Source of the DNA: Natronococcus sp. A-GB1
GTDB lineage: Archaea; Halobacteriota; Halobacteria; Halobacteriales; Natrialbaceae
Length of the DNA: 64,000 nt
Direction of reading: 5' to 3'
NCBI RefSeq assembly: GCF_029688845.1
Contig: NZ_JARUKW010000011.1
Coordinates: forward strand, 1 to 64,000
How positions within the stretch are numbered: position 1 is the first letter of the stretch; each line of letters starts with the position of its first letter. The position numbers and the translations under genes are program-made. This document shows, in pieces, positions 61,217 through 64,000 of the stretch. A model generated the notes under the pieces. It had not been told where the DNA came from. It was given only the letters and a program-made list of their open reading frames with translations, and did not search any database.

Positions 61217-62689
61217 TCACTCGAGCCAGTCGGCGAACGGCTCGCCGACCGTCGCCCGACGGACGTACGTCCGTTGCATTCCCGCGACGGCGCTCTCGAA
61301 CGTCTCCCCGTCATCGAGCCGGCGTCGAACCTCGCGGCGTTTCCACGCGCTCGGGGCCGTCCGGGCCTCCCACCGGGCCTCGATCGGCTCGAGCAGAGCG
61401 TCGACACGCGTGGACCCGAGGCCGCGGTCGTCGAGCCCGAGCCGGGCCAGTTCGAACAGCTCCTCGTAGATCTCGGCCGGGTCGTCGGTTCGGGCCCCGT
61501 CACGGGTGACCCACTCGAGGTCGCCCTCGAACCCGTCCTCGACGGCGGCGTAGAACGACTCGCGGGCGGCCGTCCAGGGGAGCGTCGCGACGGGGTGGTC
61601 GGTCGCGACGATTCCGTGGACGAGTCCGGTGACCAGCGCCTGGAGGCCGATCACGTCCGCAACGGTGGGTTGGGCCGCGAGCGATCGGTACTCGAGGCGA
61701 GGACCCTCGGGACCGAGGACCGGTCGGATCCACCGCCAGCAGGTGCCCTGCTTGTGCAACAGCTCCCAGTAGTCGTCGGCGAACCCCTCGCGGGGCTCCT
61801 CGAGGAACCACTCGCGCAGCGCGGGGACACACGGGCGGTCGGCGACGATCCGATCGATCGCGTCGGTGGGCGTCTCGAGGTCACGGGGGAACCGGACCTT
61901 CCCCGGATCGCGAACGTTCATCGACTCGAACACCGGGACGCGGAGTTCGACCGGTCCCTCGAGGGCGGCCTCGGGGTCGTCGTACAGCTCCGGCGGCAGG
62001 AACGGTGCGTTCGCCGCCAGGGCGAGTACGGGACCCGCCGTGCGCAACGCGACGTTGAAGCAGTCGGGAAAGCGCGGGGTCGGCATCTGGAGGTGAACCT
62101 GCATCGAGGCGGCAAGCGACTCGACGAGGATCGTCGGGAACGACCGCCGACAGCCCGCGACGTCGAGTTCGACCGGGCCGTGGGCGGTGATATCGGCGTC
62201 GAGCGCGTAGTAGCGTGGTTTGGGTGTGACGTTGGCCGGAACGCGGTTCCCGTCCGAATCCTCGGTGATCGCGCTCAGGTAGCGTCGAGCGCCCTCCGAC
62301 GGCGGAATCGTCCACATCCCGTCGGCGACGAACCGCAGGCCCTCGCGTTCGCACGCCCGCTCAACTGCGTCGACACGGTCGGCGAGTTCTTCCGCCTGCA
62401 CGTCGAATCCCGCCGAATCGAACGGCGAAGCGGGCGTGTTTACCTCGGCGTTGTGCCGGCCGAGCTCGCGCTCGCAAACGCCGTCGAACGCCGCCTCGGG
62501 GACGGCCGCGAGTCGCCCCTCGGCGTCGACGGCGTACCCCTCGAGCTCGAGACCGAGACGGTGTCCGCCCTCGAACGCGCCCGCTGCGAACGCCTCGCGA
62601 AGCGCCTCGGCCTGTGCGTCCACCCGTCGGGCGAACTCGGCGCGGGTGCGGTCCCGCCGCGTCGCGCGAACGAACTCTACGGGGTCCAT
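61217..62689 (-). CDS. Glutamate-cysteine-ligase-type carboxylate-amine ligase
   Basis: A 490-residue protein. [18 protein letters not shown] near residue 45 is the metal/ATP-binding strand of the GCS2 family ('GxExE'-like), [15 protein letters not shown] binds substrate, and [11 protein letters not shown] with [13 protein letters not shown] and [20 protein letters not shown] are further family blocks. Haloarchaea use gamma-glutamylcysteine as their main thiol, which such an enzyme would make; a different amine acceptor cannot be excluded. A 17-bp palindrome lies 11 nt before its start codon. Confidence 0.75.
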   Translation of the reverse strand: MDPVEFVRATRRDRTRAEFARRVDAQAEALREAFAAGAFEGGHRLGLELEGYAVDAEGRLAAVPEAAFDGVCERELGRHNAEVNTPASPFDSAGFDVQAEELADRVDAVERACEREGLRFVADGMWTIPPSEGARRYLSAITEDSDGNRVPANVTPKPRYYALDADITAHGPVELDVAGCRRSFPTILVESLAASMQVHLQMPTPRFPDCFNVALRTAGPVLALAANAPFLPPELYDDPEAALEGPVELRVPVFESMNVRDPGKVRFPRDLETPTDAIDRIVADRPCVPALREWFLEEPREGFADDYWELLHKQGTCWRWIRPVLGPEGPRLEYRSLAAQPTVADVIGLQALVTGLVHGIVATDHPVATLPWTAARESFYAAVEDGFEGDLEWVTRDGARTDDPAEIYEELFELARLGLDDRGLGSTRVDALLEPIEARWEARTAPSAWKRREVRRRLDDGETFESAVAGMQRTYVRRATVGEPFADWLE

Positions 62690-62699
62690 CCCTCGTACA

Positions 62700-62716
62700 T
62701 GTGGTGTGTTACCACA
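62700..62716. promoter_or_regulatory. 17-bp palindrome TGTGGTGTGTTACCACA before the gene at 62689
   Basis: Inverted repeat TGTGGT-n5-ACCACA directly upstream of the start codon on the minus strand; one base differs from the copy at 11070-11086. A likely operator or conserved cis element. Confidence 0.6.
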
Positions 62717-63203
62717 TTAACCTATTCGGTCGACGGAGTTCGCCAGGGCGGATCTCGAACGAACGAGCAACCGTATTCGTTGGGATAGGAGCCCGTTCAG
62801 ACACCTATTATAACTAACATGAGGGAGTTATTATCATCCAGTTATTGTTCTGCCTTCCTCCACGAGCTGAAACCGGATATCGAGATTTACCAGCCGTCGG
62901 TTCAGTTCAACGAGCTGAATAGATGGTCGACACACCACGACAAACGTTCGTACGATGGCTCGGCGCTGTCGGCCCGCGGCGAGGACTGTGGCGGTCCCAA
63001 CGGCCATTTCGATCTCGACGACGCGGAGTGACCGCTCGAGGCCGGTTTTCTGCGCGATCGCTCGAGGACCGAGGCGTCGCTACGGTACTCGAGAGCGAAC
63101 GACGACGTTCGGCCGAAGATGGGGCCGAACTCGCCGAAAGCGGTAGGAAAAAGCAGACAGAGGCGATCGTTGCCGTCCTCACTGCGTGACGGCCCGCAAC
63201 GTT
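62717..63203. other. Intergenic region with one weak small frame
   Basis: The plus frame from ATG 62819 to 63031 ends in DKRSYDGSALSARGEDCGGP, NGHFDLDDAE, which has acidic haloarchaeal character. The N-terminal half is ambiguous and no relatives are known. AT-rich sequence at 62800-62850 could be a promoter. Otherwise nothing is recognised. Confidence 0.3.
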
Positions 63204-63353
63204 TCAGTAGCCGAAGTAGACGTCGAGCGCGAGACCGGTCGTAACGAGGAGGGTAAACGCGATGACGAAGGCGAGCAGCGCGGTCTGACGCTGGAGAAGC
63301 GGTTCGTACGATTCAACATCAGGAGTGCCTGGAAGATAGGGCTTTGTCCTCAT
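63204..63353 (-). CDS. Small single-span membrane protein, 49 aa
   Basis: MRTKPYLPGTPDVESYEPLL, then QRQTALLAFVIAFTLLVTTG, LALDVYFGY. One C-terminal membrane helix, with a short cytoplasmic lead. The ATG at 63353 is preferred to one at 63413 because it begins the natural-looking sequence. It lies 110 bp after the MFS gene on the same strand and may belong to its transcript. Confidence 0.5.
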   Translation of the reverse strand: MRTKPYLPGTPDVESYEPLLQRQTALLAFVIAFTLLVTTGLALDVYFGY

Positions 63354-63464
63354 GTATGGATAAAGGAACTGCAGGCATAAAGTGTTATTTCGAGCTGCGT
63401 CACCACCACTCACTTGCGAAACCGTGTTTTGAGAGCCGTCAACACATCTCTGAGTGATCAGCGA

Positions 63465-64000
63465 TTAGTATTCGATCGAGACGAACACGACGAGGAAGAT
63501 CACACCGGCGAGGGCGCCGATACCCAGGAACGCCTCGTCGAAATAGCCGCGGTCGGCGATCGCACCGAAGACGACCGGACTCGCCGCGCCGATCGCGAGG
63601 TAGACGGTTCGAAGCGCGCCCAGATTCGTCCCCTGTGTTCCGTCGGGCAGGCGCTGCGTGAGATCGGAGATCACGACCGTCTCGAACCCAAGGAGGCTGC
63701 TCGCGAACACGGTCACGAGGACGAACGCCCAGAGGGTTCCGACGAACGGGAGTACGAGGAGGGCCAGCCCGGCTGAACTGACGACCACCAGCAGCGGGAC
63801 CCGGACGCCGAGACTGTCGTAGGCGCGGCCGGCGATCGGCTTCAACAGGATCCCGAGCGCGAAGAAAAAGCCGAACAGGGCGGCTGCCGTCTGCGCTGAG
63901 AACCCGCGCTCGTCGATCAGGTACGTCGGATAAAACCCCATGAACGCCTGGATGATCACTCCCCACAGCACGAGCAACAGGGTTCCGCGAAGCACCACCG
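63465..64000 (-). CDS. MFS transporter, partial (5' end beyond the window)
   Basis: The last ~178 residues of a major facilitator protein: about five to six helices, with GFYPTYLIDERGFSAQTAAA, LFGFFFALGILLKPIAGRAY, LLGFETVVISDLTQRLPDGT and LRTVYLAIGAASPVVFGAIA. The loop GRAYDSLGVRVP is the second-half MFS motif. The N-terminal half lies to the right of position 64000. The substrate is unknown. Confidence 0.85.
   Translation of the reverse strand, partial: VVLRGTLLLVLWGVIIQAFMGFYPTYLIDERGFSAQTAAALFGFFFALGILLKPIAGRAYDSLGVRVPLLVVVSSAGLALLVLPFVGTLWAFVLVTVFASSLLGFETVVISDLTQRLPDGTQGTNLGALRTVYLAIGAASPVVFGAIADRGYFDEAFLGIGALAGVIFLVVFVSIEY

Overview
The window comes from a haloarchaeon, probably of the Natrialbales type. 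The evidence is high GC with CTCGAG everywhere, strongly acidic proteins, twin-arginine signal peptides on most exported proteins, and many families confined to haloarchaea: DUF7344 and bacterio-opsin-activator-like HTH proteins, HalOD1 output domains, PGF-CTERM surface anchors, small CPxCG zinc-ribbon proteins and an archaeal RNase J. It looks like chromosome with gene-poor patches full of decayed genes. No rRNA, CRISPR array or complete insertion sequence is visible.

Layout. 1-6.2 kb: a zinc-ribbon protein, an exported BAAT-type hydrolase that has lost catalytic residues, an O-antigen-ligase-like membrane protein, the first PQQ-type beta-propeller protein and a TackOD1 protein. 6.2-20 kb: an accessory zone. 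Intact genes here (an M20 peptidase, UspA, HTH regulators, DUF2062, a YdjM-like hydrolase) lie among dispersed repeats, a Cdc6/Orc1 fragment, an array of tiny hairpins, IS200/IS605-like ends without transposases, and a tRNA-like sequence with a large anticodon-loop insertion. 20-36 kb: mostly housekeeping and metabolic genes (SlyD-type isomerase, GT2 glycosyltransferase, AstE-like deacylase, MFS transporter, amidohydrolase, two-domain VOC dioxygenase, acyl-CoA dehydrogenase), a DUF7344/HalOD1 gene pair and a probable TumE-like toxin-antitoxin pair. 36-45 kb: a hybrid histidine kinase, a cupredoxin lipoprotein, an HSL-type esterase, a polytopic membrane protein, a CPBP protease and a second PQQ propeller. 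45-59 kb: a Bat-like regulator, ptsH-ptsI, the third and fourth PQQ propellers, each next to a related acidic lipoprotein, and a second DUF7344/HalOD1 pair. 59-64 kb: UspA, a zinc-ribbon membrane protein, RNase J, a glutamate-cysteine-ligase-type enzyme and an MFS gene cut by the window edge.

The most interesting themes are these. (1) A family of four exported PQQ-type propellers, three ending in an acidic stalk and a PGF-CTERM anchor; two of the three sit beside paralogous acidic lipoproteins, which suggests a duplicated cell-surface module. (2) Two DUF7344-HalOD1 gene pairs, each with exactly one frameshifted partner. One break is at a (GA)8 tract where loss of one unit would restore the reading frame, so phase variation is possible. 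(3) A 17-bp palindrome shared by the starts of two unrelated genes 51 kb apart. (4) A cluster of tiny hairpins embedded in a dispersed element that abuts the 3' ends of minus-strand genes. All functional statements rest on reading motifs by eye; no database search was possible.
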